Shown here: piece after piece, positions 56,224 through 63,787 of the stretch | Layout of the letters: the number at the start of each line of letters is the position of its first letter | How positions within the stretch are numbered: the first letter of the stretch is position 1 | NCBI GenBank assembly: GCA_963726795.1 | Contig: CAVSDD010000003.1 | Coordinates: 248,001-312,000, forward strand | Reading direction: 5' to 3' | Source: Hyphomicrobium_A sp963726795 | GTDB lineage: Bacteria; Pseudomonadota; Alphaproteobacteria; Rhizobiales; Hyphomicrobiaceae | Length of the DNA: 64,000 nt | Made by a program: the position numbers and the translations under genes | The notes under the pieces: generated by a model | Seen by the model: the letters and a program-made list of their open reading frames with translations, nothing else | Told to the model about the DNA's origin: nothing | Database searches by the model: none

Positions 56224-56465
56224 ACGAGCATTAACCCACTCCTCAAAGCCGCCTTAAACCTGCTCCATCGCGATTGTGCGATGCGACGCCGCTTGCCTGC
56301 TTGGGAACGCATTGCCTAATCGGCCATTAATCTTTGTACCAATATGGTTCATTTGTTCCCTCGATGTGTAAATGCAAGTGACATTTCGACGTTAATACGT
56401 CGCAGGACATTGAATTTGAATTGCGATTAACCCATTTTTTAGGTTGATTAAAGAATACTTACTGC
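56224..56465. promoter_or_regulatory. AT-rich upstream region of the autoinducer synthase gene with inverted repeats
   Basis: This 242-bp spacer is visibly richer in A and T than its surroundings. CGACGT-TAAT-ACGTCG is a perfect inverted repeat at 56387-56402. An imperfect pair ATTAACC-N9-GGTTGAT spans 56426-56448, and ATTAACCCA occurs twice (56230-56238 and 56426-56434). These are candidate binding sites for the circuit's regulator or for CtrA-like factors with TTAA-type sites. No clear -35/-10 pair is assigned. Confidence 0.45.
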
Positions 56466-57914
56466 ATGGGGGTTGGTGTGCGATTTCAGTTAAAGGACGG
56501 TTACGGAACGAGTGAAGCGTTCGAGCAGAACAAAGTAAAAGCGCCGCGCGATCCCGATTTCATCCGTACCCGCTCAAATGATTACTTTGTCCGCCGGAAA
56601 ATAGAACTCTGGCGCGGGATACATCCGCTTCAAGGACGTGCGCCCCAAGCTGGCGACATTAAAGTTCGCAGCAACGACTACTTGTGCGTCGCCGGACACC
56701 CCCACGTCATCGGGCGCGAAATCGCGGCCCTGCGCTCGGGGGGCCATGGCGATGCGGTGTCGCGCGTCTGGATCCATCACGAGCGCGACGTGATCCGCGA
56801 TTTCGAGCAGCGCGTCGCCGTGATGTTGCGGGCCGAGGACGCCGTGCTCTGCCCCTCCGGCTACATGGCCAACGTCGGGCTCCTGCAAACCTTCGCTACC
56901 CGCGGCGCGCCGGTCTTCCTCGACATGAAGGCGCACATCTCGCTGCACGAGGGCGTCGTCAGCGCCGGCGCTACGGCGATCCCGTTTCGCCACAACGACC
57001 CCCACTCGCTCGATCGGATGCTCCACCAACACGGGCCGGGGCTCGTCGCGGTCGACGCGCTCTATTCAACCGACGGCGACATCGCGCCTCTGCACGACCT
57101 GGTCGAAGTCTGCGAGCGCCACGGTGCGGCGCTGATCGTCGATGAGACGCACTCCTTTGGCGCGCAAGGGCCGCGTGGCGCCGGCCTCGTCGTCGCCGCC
57201 GGCCTCGCTGAGCGCGTGCATTTTCGCACCATTGGCCTGTCGAAAGCGGTGGCGAGCCGCGGCGGCCTCATCGCCTGCTCGCGGCGCAACGCCGAGTTCT
57301 TCCGCTATGAATCGCTGCCCTCGATCTTCTCCACGTCCGTGATGCAGCACGAGGTGGCGGGCTTCGATGCCGTGCTCGACATCTTCGAGAGCGAGGAATG
57401 GCGCCGCGTCAGCCTGCATGCCAACCACGCCTACCTCAGGTCGGCCCTCGACCACCTCGGCTACAACGTCGAAGCGTCGAAATCGCAGATCATCGCGCTC
57501 GAAGCGGGCGATATCCGCCAGACGACCACCCTGCGCGATGCGCTAGAGGCCCGCGGCGTCTTCGGCGCAATCTTCTTCCCGCCGGCAACCCCCGAGAAGC
57601 GTTGCCTCGTTCGCTTGACGCTCAACTGCGGGCTCAGCCGTGACGAGCTCGACCGCATCGTGGCGGTCTGCGCCGAGATCCGCGAGGAAGTGGGAATGGC
57701 CGAGTGGCGTTCGACTCGGCGCAAAGCGGTGGACGTTGCCAGAGGTACTACGACAGCCCGCGCGGCCTCACTGCAGCCCATGTCCGGCAGCGGCAACGTC
57801 CGCAGGGATCCTGCCAATAACCGGCAGCTCTATCGTGAAGGTGGTGCCGACGTTAAGCACGGAGCTGCACGCAATCGTGCCCCCGCACCCTTCAATAATC
57901 ATCCGACAAAATGA
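56466..57914 (+). CDS. CqsA/LqsA-like alpha-hydroxyketone autoinducer synthase (PLP enzyme)
   Basis: CqsA/LqsA are fold-type I PLP enzymes that condense a fatty acyl-CoA with an amino acid or related donor to give long-chain alpha-hydroxyketone signals. The product shares with Vibrio CqsA the segments GDIKVRSNDYL, SGYMANVGLLQT, HGPGLVAVDALYSTDGDIAPL, LIVDETHSFGAQGPRGAG and GVFGAIFFPPAT. PLP-binding Lys260 is in RTIGLSKAVASRGG and Asp226/His229 are in VDETHS. These match CqsA better than the related KBL/BioF/HemA enzymes. The body ends near residue 415; about 67 further residues of unusual composition run antisense into the kinase gene. ATG 56466 is chosen; GTG 56478 is possible. No clear ribosome site is present. 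Confidence 0.85.
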   Translation: MGVGVRFQLKDGYGTSEAFEQNKVKAPRDPDFIRTRSNDYFVRRKIELWRGIHPLQGRAPQAGDIKVRSNDYLCVAGHPHVIGREIAALRSGGHGDAVSRVWIHHERDVIRDFEQRVAVMLRAEDAVLCPSGYMANVGLLQTFATRGAPVFLDMKAHISLHEGVVSAGATAIPFRHNDPHSLDRMLHQHGPGLVAVDALYSTDGDIAPLHDLVEVCERHGAALIVDETHSFGAQGPRGAGLVVAAGLAERVHFRTIGLSKAVASRGGLIACSRRNAEFFRYESLPSIFSTSVMQHEVAGFDAVLDIFESEEWRRVSLHANHAYLRSALDHLGYNVEASKSQIIALEAGDIRQTTTLRDALEARGVFGAIFFPPATPEKRCLVRLTLNCGLSRDELDRIVAVCAEIREEVGMAEWRSTRRKAVDVARGTTTARAASLQPMSGSGNVRRDPANNRQLYREGGADVKHGAARNRAPAPFNNHPTK

Positions 57915-59138
57915 CAGCCCGAGCCCGGTACCGACACCCGGTCTCTGCGCCGATACGAACGGAATGAACACGTAGCTCAGGATCTCCGGCGGTATGCCCT
58001 CACCGGTGTCCGACACGATGAGCTTGTTGGACTGCGTTCCGCTCTTCAAGCTGATGCTCATGGAATTGACGTCGCCGCCGCGCGCTTCGATGGCGCGAAA
58101 GCCGTTCTTCATCAGGTTGAACAGCACGTGCGTCATCAGAAGGTCCGAACCGCGGAACTCGAAATCGTGCTCGAGGTCGGTATGGACCATTGCGCGCTGA
58201 TCGGCCTTGAAGTGGTAGCGGTCGAGTGCCAGCCCCACGATCTTGCTCATGCGGTGCAATTCGATGATCGGTGCGCCGCGATGGTGCTGGGCCACGTTGC
58301 TCAACAATAGATCGATGACAGAATTGGCTGAGGTGATGTGCTGGCGAACGCGCCGGTGCGACAGCAGGAGCTTGTCGCGCTCCTGGGATAGCGGAAGCTT
58401 GGCCAGCAGCCGCTCGCATCCTTCCGCCTCGAACCGGATGCCGGTGAGTGGCGTGCGGCACTCGTGCGCCACCTGGCTCGCGAGCGAGGCAGCGGCCTTC
58501 AGCTTCTCGCGCGCGATGAGATTGTCGCTGTAGGCCAGGCCGAGAAACGCTGTCAGAGCGAACACGAGGATTGGCAGCGTCGTCCAGTAGCCCTCGGGAA
58601 TGGGGCTGCCATGCGTCACCAAGAGATAGGCGACGACCGCGGACACCGAGCCGATCACCAGCACGACGATGGCGTTGAGCAAGTCGTAGAGCAGCACGAC
58701 GTAGATCAGCGCCGCGAGCGTCGACATCTGCCACGCGGCGTTGCTGTGATTGAACAAAAGCATCAGCGTAAAGAAGAACGGCAGGCAGTAGAGGAACGTC
58801 CCGTAGGAGAACGCCACCGCGTATTTGCGCATCGAGACCGGCCACCATGCCGCAGTGGCGAGCGCCAGACACAACAGCGCACCAATCCCGCGCAGCGGGA
58901 TGCTCTCGTAGGGCTGCGGGAGGATGTAGGCCCAGACGAAGTAGAAGATCGGGAAGCCGAATACACCGATGAAGGCGGCCGCCCGGATCTTGCGCTCCGC
59001 GTGCGCGTGATATTCGACGTAGCGGCGCCAGCATTCCTTGAATGCGCGCGCGACGACCGAGCTGACGTTTGGAGTAGCCTGCGGGCGCAATGATTGCGCC
59101 GATGACCCCATCTGTGAAGTATCGGAAACTTGTAACAT
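57768..59138 (-). CDS. CqsS/LqsS-like membrane histidine kinase
   Basis: The 456-residue sensor kinase has six membrane helices (about residues 53-205) followed by the transmitter. It has the H box with His225 (VAHECRTPLTG), an N box (LFNLMKNGFRAI), G1 (SDTGEGIPPE) and G2 (GTGLGLSFC). The membrane part closely resembles Vibrio CqsS: FGFPIFYFVWAY...LPQPYE, CLPFFFTLMLLFN and Trp136-x-x-Ser139, matching the Trp/Ser pair that contacts the ligand in CqsS. Unlike CqsS there is no receiver domain, so phosphate must go to a separate regulator, as with LqsS. Its 3' end overlaps the autoinducer synthase gene by 147 bases on opposite strands. The regulator gene diverges 92 bp away. Confidence 0.82.
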   Translation of the reverse strand: MLQVSDTSQMGSSAQSLRPQATPNVSSVVARAFKECWRRYVEYHAHAERKIRAAAFIGVFGFPIFYFVWAYILPQPYESIPLRGIGALLCLALATAAWWPVSMRKYAVAFSYGTFLYCLPFFFTLMLLFNHSNAAWQMSTLAALIYVVLLYDLLNAIVVLVIGSVSAVVAYLLVTHGSPIPEGYWTTLPILVFALTAFLGLAYSDNLIAREKLKAAASLASQVAHECRTPLTGIRFEAEGCERLLAKLPLSQERDKLLLSHRRVRQHITSANSVIDLLLSNVAQHHRGAPIIELHRMSKIVGLALDRYHFKADQRAMVHTDLEHDFEFRGSDLLMTHVLFNLMKNGFRAIEARGGDVNSMSISLKSGTQSNKLIVSDTGEGIPPEILSYVFIPFVSAQRPGVGTGLGLSFCRMIIEGCGGTIACSSVLNVGTTFTIELPVIGRIPADVAAAGHGLQ

Positions 59139-59230
59139 TTAAAGTTTTATCCGTGAGTGTACCGGATCCGATAGAAAGCTGTAGTACGAAAGCCCTTACG
59201 GAAAGTGTCTTCAATCGTAGAGGGACCGCT

Positions 59231-60205
59231 GTGACGCCGTTCTATCACCCGACCTCTATCCTCGTGCTGGACGACGATCCGCTGTTTTTGGAAAGCCTCG
59301 ATTTCCAATTCAGCGATGAGATTTACTGCCAGACATTCACGCGGCCCGACGCTGCCCTCGAGCATCTTCATTCGCAATCGACACAGCATCCCGATTTCGG
59401 GCGCTACTTCAAAGATTGCTCAGACCTCGATCTCAACAAGGACGGCCCTCAAGGCGATTTGCTCCTGCGCCTCCAGCTTTCGGAGCTGCGCTCGCTCATG
59501 GACGACGATACGCGCGCTCAGCGCATTTCGGTCGCCGTTGTCGACTTCGATATGCCGAAGATGACGGGTGTCGAATTCTGCCGCGCAATTCGCGACCTTC
59601 CGGTCAAGACGATCCTGCTCACGGGCAAGGCGGGCCTCGAGACGGCGATCGCCGCCTTCAACGAGGGCGTCATCGATTGCTTCCTGCAGAAGCAGGATGC
59701 CAACGTTTCCTCCGCGCTTCGTCGCGAGATCAAGCGCCTGCAGGAGGAATATTTCGAGGATATTTCCAACCCGATCAAATGCGCGCTTGCGCTCCAGCGC
59801 ACGCACTTTGGCGAGGACCCGAGCTTCATAGAGCTGTTCAAGGACGTATGCGACAGCAACGCGATCGTCGAGCACGCGATCTGCGCGTCCCCGCCCGGCG
59901 TCATGATGCGCGACGAGGACGGCAACGAGTTCTTCCTGCTCGTCTCCGACATCGAGTCGGCAAAGGGCCGCTACGAGGCAGCCGAGAAATCCAAAGCGCC
60001 CGCAGACCTGTTGCAGCTTCTTCGCTCGGGCAAGTCGCAGGCCTGGTTCCCCACCCGCGACGGCACCTATCACGCCGATTACGAGACCGACTGGACCCGC
60101 TACATCTGGCCCGCTCAATTGCTGCCGGGATCGGGAGCGTGGAGCTATAGCGTCATTCGCCACGAGCCCCCGGCCGAGCCACCGCTGCGCGCCCGCAGCG
60201 CCTAA
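59231..60205 (+). CDS. LqsR-like response regulator with expanded receiver domain
   Basis: GTG 59231 has AGGGA six bases upstream and gives 324 residues. The receiver domain starts ILVLDDDPLF (acidic pair Asp15/Asp16), with phospho-acceptor Asp105 in VAVVDFDMPKMTG, Thr131 in LLTGKAG and Lys154 in CFLQKQD. The acidic pair and Asp105 are about 90 residues apart instead of about 45, so some 45 residues are inserted. The C-terminal 160 residues (PPGVMMRDEDGNEFFLLVSDIESAKGRYE...) show no recognisable HTH, GGDEF or HD motif. The gene diverges from the kinase in an autoinducer locus, the place taken by LqsR in Legionella. LqsR assignment is by context and moderate. Confidence 0.75.
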   Translation: MTPFYHPTSILVLDDDPLFLESLDFQFSDEIYCQTFTRPDAALEHLHSQSTQHPDFGRYFKDCSDLDLNKDGPQGDLLLRLQLSELRSLMDDDTRAQRISVAVVDFDMPKMTGVEFCRAIRDLPVKTILLTGKAGLETAIAAFNEGVIDCFLQKQDANVSSALRREIKRLQEEYFEDISNPIKCALALQRTHFGEDPSFIELFKDVCDSNAIVEHAICASPPGVMMRDEDGNEFFLLVSDIESAKGRYEAAEKSKAPADLLQLLRSGKSQAWFPTRDGTYHADYETDWTRYIWPAQLLPGSGAWSYSVIRHEPPAEPPLRARSA

Positions 60206-60420
60206 AGCTCCGCTCGATTCGCTCGAGTTGTCTCCACAAGCATTTGCGGCTGAATTGTTGACAGCGCGCGCATCACCGATGCGAATCGGGTGCACGCCTG
60301 TTTTCTGTGGCGGCGCGACAACGGGGGCGCCCATTGCGGGGCGCTAAGCGGCAGCCGGGGGGGCCTCGAGGTCATCCAACCTATACTGCGCAAGTGATTC
60401 GATAACGCGGGGGAAACGCC

Positions 60421-61692
60421 ATGGTCACGCCGGGGGCGCGGTGTGTAGGGCTTGCCGTCGCCTTGACGGCTCTGTCAGCAGCAGGGCCGGCGCAGGCGCT
60501 TGAAGGGTATTTCCAGCACGGCTACGGCGTGCGCGCGAGCGCACTTGCGGGCGCCGGCGTCGCCGACGGGCGCGATGCCACGACCACGGTCCTCAATCCC
60601 GCCGGTCTCGTGAATGCAAAGGACGAAGCCGATTTGGCCATCGGCGTGTTCAGCCCGACGCGCGAGTTCGATGGCTCCGGCACGCCCGGTCTCACTCCGA
60701 CCGGCAGCGTCGACAGCAGCAAGCTCTACTTCCTCGTGCCCAACAGCGCCTTCAGCTATCACCTCGACCCCAACCCCTACATCGACGTGGTCGGGCTGTC
60801 CTTCTACGGGAACGGCGCCGACACCAGCTATCCCGATTTCATTCGCACCGACTGTCTCAACGGCGGCTCGGGCATGTACTGCGACGGCAAGGCCGGCGTC
60901 GACCTGCAGCAATACTTCATGACGGTCGCCGCCGCCAAAACGATCGCGCCCGGCTTATCGGTCGGCATCGGCCCCATCATTGGGCTGCAGATGTTCGAGG
61001 CGCACGGGCTGGCGCTGTTTGCAAACATTCCCGACAGCCCCGACACCGCCTGGGGCATCGGCGCGCGTGGCGGCATCCAGTGGAGCGTCGCCCGCGATTT
61101 TCGCGTGGGCGCGCAGATCAGCACGCCGGTCTATATGGCGGCATTTTCCAAGTACGCGCCGCTGCTCGCGGGTCGCGGCGATTGCGATGTCCCCGCGAAC
61201 GGCCAGGCCGGCATCGCCTACGACGCCAACCGCGACGTAACGCTCATGCTCGATTACCAGCGCATCAACTACGGGTCGATCAAGTGCGTGGCCAATCCGG
61301 CGGACGGCATCGGCTTCGGCACCGACACGGGTCCCGGATTTGGATGGCATGACATCAACGCGTTCAAGCTCGGCCTCGAGTGGCGCAATGCCACTCCCGG
61401 GCTGACGTTGCGCGGCGGCTATTCCTACAACACGCGCCTTTTCGGCTCGCACGATGTGCAGCTCGACATCCTTGCTCCAGCGGCGAGCCAGAACCATCTC
61501 ACGGCGGGGGGCGAGTACGTCATCAACCGGGACTGGAGCGCGGAGGTCTCGGGGCTTTACGCGCCCCAGTCGACCGTTAACGGGGCCGAGCTCGGGCCGA
61601 CCTCGGGCCATCTCATCGACGTCTCGACCACGCAATGGCAGGTGCTGGTCGGCCTCAAATACCTTTACGACCGGGACCTGTTGTCGCGCTGA
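60421..61692 (+). CDS. FadL/OmpP1-type outer-membrane hydrophobic-compound transporter
   Basis: The 423-residue protein has a signal peptide (GLAVALTALSAAGPAQA) and then the OMPP1/FadL/TodX N-terminus: YGVRASALAGAGVADGRDATTTVLNPAGLV, with the NPAG motif. Many amphipathic beta strands follow, ending in an aromatic/hydrophobic C-terminal strand (WQVLVGLKYLYDRDLL). FadL-type barrels admit long-chain fatty acids and similar hydrophobic molecules by lateral diffusion. A plausible cargo here is the alpha-hydroxyketone signal. The upstream gap (60206-60420) holds a 6-bp GCGCCC/GGGCGC hairpin at 60327-60344 without a U-tract. Confidence 0.78.
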   Translation: MVTPGARCVGLAVALTALSAAGPAQALEGYFQHGYGVRASALAGAGVADGRDATTTVLNPAGLVNAKDEADLAIGVFSPTREFDGSGTPGLTPTGSVDSSKLYFLVPNSAFSYHLDPNPYIDVVGLSFYGNGADTSYPDFIRTDCLNGGSGMYCDGKAGVDLQQYFMTVAAAKTIAPGLSVGIGPIIGLQMFEAHGLALFANIPDSPDTAWGIGARGGIQWSVARDFRVGAQISTPVYMAAFSKYAPLLAGRGDCDVPANGQAGIAYDANRDVTLMLDYQRINYGSIKCVANPADGIGFGTDTGPGFGWHDINAFKLGLEWRNATPGLTLRGGYSYNTRLFGSHDVQLDILAPAASQNHLTAGGEYVINRDWSAEVSGLYAPQSTVNGAELGPTSGHLIDVSTTQWQVLVGLKYLYDRDLLSR

Positions 61693-61780
61693 CGCCCCGC
61701 GTCCGGGCGCGGAATCTGAGCGCTCGGCAGGCGCATTTACCATTGCTAAACCGAACCAATTGCGAGGGGTGCGGTTAGCA

Positions 61781-63745
61781 ATGTGGAGACATTCATTCTC
61801 TAGTGTCTGGCCAGAACCCGGCAATTTGGGAAAATTATTCGTGAGTTCGAGTGCGCTCAAGCATGCCTTCGGTTTCGGAGCGCGCGATCCAGCCCGCGCC
61901 AAGGGAGCAACCGAGCGCCAAAGCGACTTGGAAGCGGCTTTCCATACCGACACGTTGCAGGAGCAGCTCGCCGACGCGCTCAAGCGCAACGCGAAGCTTG
62001 AAGAGCTCAACGCGTGCTTCGAGGCGGCGCTTAATCACATGGGGCGCGGCCTGTCGATGTTCGACGCCGACCAGCGCCTCGTCGTTTGCAATCACGCCTA
62101 CCAGAGCATCTACTTTCTTCCCGACGAGCTGACGCAGCCGGGAACGGCATTCGCCGACATCCTGCGCTACCACCTCGGGCGGACGACCACCGAACGCGTG
62201 CCCGATGAAGGCATCGACGCCTGGATCAAAGATCACGTCAATTGCCTGACCGGGGAAGGCCACCGCGAGGAACTGCAGAATCTTCCCGATGGGCGCGTGA
62301 TCCGCGTCACCTATCAGTCGCTTCAGGGCGGCGGCTGGGTCGACATGCAGGAGGACATCACCGCGCAGCGCCAGGCAGACGAGAAGATCAAGTGGCTCGC
62401 CCGGCATGACCCGCTGACGGAGATCCCCAACCGCTTCCATTTCCGCGAGTGCCTCGAGCAGCAGTTCGAATGCTACGACCCGCGCTTGGGCTTCGCCCTG
62501 CACTGGATCGACCTCGATCACTTCAAGGAGATCAACGACAAGTATGGTCACCTTGTCGGGGACGGCCTGCTCAAGAGCGTCGCAAACCGGCTGAACAGCG
62601 GGCTGCGCTCGGGCGACATGGTCGCCAGACTTGGCGGCGATGAATTCGCGATCCTGCAGGTCGGCGTCGACCGCGATGAGATGGCTGACAATCTGGCGCG
62701 CCGCGTCCTGGAGAATATCCGCGGACCGCACGAGGTTCTAGGGCACCAGCTCTACGCTGACGCAAGCGTCGGGGTGGCACTGGCGCCAAAGCATGGACAG
62801 ACGCCGGAGCAACTGTTCGCAAGCGCCGACATGGCGCTTTATCGCGCCAAGTCACTGGGGCGCGGCGTGCAAGCGATCTTCGCGCCTGGGCTCGCCGAGC
62901 CGACGATCAATCCACTCAAGGCCGAGCTGCAGGATGCTGTCGAGCGCGACGAGCTTGTGCTCCACTACCACCCGATCGTCGACCTGAAGGAAGGCCGTGT
63001 CTCCAACTTCGAGGCGCTGATGCGGTGGCGGCATCCGAGCCGCGGCATGATCCCGCCTTCGGAGTTCATATCGATCGCCGAGGAGACCAAGCTCATTATC
63101 CGCATGGGCAGCTGGGCTCTGCTGCGCGCGTGCGCCGACGCCATGAAGTGGCCGGAAGACATCAAGGTCTCGGTCAACCTTTCGGCCGTGCAGATCGAGT
63201 GCTGCGACGTAGTCGAGGTCGTGACCGATGCCTTGGGCGCCACCGGGCTCGATCCGCAGCGGCTGCAATTGGAGATCACCGAGACCGTGCTGATGCGCGA
63301 CCGCGATCGCGCCCAGCAGGCCCTGAAGGAGCTGCACGCGCTTGGCGTCATGATCACGCTGGACGACTTCGGCACCTGCTTTGCCACGCTCAACTACCTG
63401 CGCAGCTTCCCGTTCAAGAAGATCAAGATCGATCGCAGCTTCGTGCGCGATATCCCCGAGCATCACGACTGCATGGCGATCGTCAAATCGGTCGCGGACC
63501 TGGCGCGCGAGTTGAACATGCGGTCGGTCGCGGAAGGCGTCGAAACCGCGGCAAATCTTGCGGCTGTCCGCTCGGCCGGCTATGACGAAGCGCAGGGCTT
63601 CTATTTCAGCCCGCCCGTTCCCGCGAGCGCGATCGAGCGCGCCATCAGCCAGTGCGCGTTGCGCCTTGCTGCCCCCGGCGCGAGTGGCCCCTCGGGCAAA
63701 GGCGGAAAGACGCCCGTCAAGAAGCGCTCGCGCCCGGCGATCTGA
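61781..63745 (+). CDS. PAS-GGDEF-EAL cyclic-di-GMP enzyme
   Basis: From ATG 61781 (GAGGGG upstream) the product is 654 residues with no membrane helix. A PAS-type sensor domain (ALNHMGRGLSMFDADQRLVVCNHAYQ) is followed by a diguanylate cyclase domain with intact GGDEF (ARLGGDEFAIL) and an RxxD I-site (RSGD) five residues before it. An EAL phosphodiesterase domain follows, with EALMRW, SVNLSAVQ, LEITETVL, KIDRSFV and AEGVET. The loop-6 motif reads DDFGTCFATL instead of the usual DDFGTGYSSL. Both activities look possible. Its place after the signalling genes suggests an output or branch of the circuit. Confidence 0.88.
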   Translation: MWRHSFSSVWPEPGNLGKLFVSSSALKHAFGFGARDPARAKGATERQSDLEAAFHTDTLQEQLADALKRNAKLEELNACFEAALNHMGRGLSMFDADQRLVVCNHAYQSIYFLPDELTQPGTAFADILRYHLGRTTTERVPDEGIDAWIKDHVNCLTGEGHREELQNLPDGRVIRVTYQSLQGGGWVDMQEDITAQRQADEKIKWLARHDPLTEIPNRFHFRECLEQQFECYDPRLGFALHWIDLDHFKEINDKYGHLVGDGLLKSVANRLNSGLRSGDMVARLGGDEFAILQVGVDRDEMADNLARRVLENIRGPHEVLGHQLYADASVGVALAPKHGQTPEQLFASADMALYRAKSLGRGVQAIFAPGLAEPTINPLKAELQDAVERDELVLHYHPIVDLKEGRVSNFEALMRWRHPSRGMIPPSEFISIAEETKLIIRMGSWALLRACADAMKWPEDIKVSVNLSAVQIECCDVVEVVTDALGATGLDPQRLQLEITETVLMRDRDRAQQALKELHALGVMITLDDFGTCFATLNYLRSFPFKKIKIDRSFVRDIPEHHDCMAIVKSVADLARELNMRSVAEGVETAANLAAVRSAGYDEAQGFYFSPPVPASAIERAISQCALRLAAPGASGPSGKGGKTPVKKRSRPAI

Positions 63746-63787
63746 CGAAATCAAATCGAAGCGGGACGCTGCGCGCCGTTCGCAGCC

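Noticed and set aside
56466..57914. Plain 8-amino-7-oxononanoate synthase or glycine C-acetyltransferase
   Set aside because: Those relatives share the fold, but several CqsA-specific stretches and the adjacent CqsS-like kinase argue for the autoinducer synthase.
58000..59214. 404-codon minus-strand frame overlapping the kinase gene
   Set aside because: The other frame has all kinase motifs; this one is Arg/Ala-rich noise.
60327..60344. GCGCCC/GGGCGC hairpin as a terminator of the response-regulator gene
   Set aside because: Six-bp stem without a U-tract and 120 bases past the stop; recorded only in the fadL entry.
61693..61720. CCGCG/CGCGG hairpin after the FadL-type gene
   Set aside because: Five-bp stem, no U-tract; expected by chance at this GC content.
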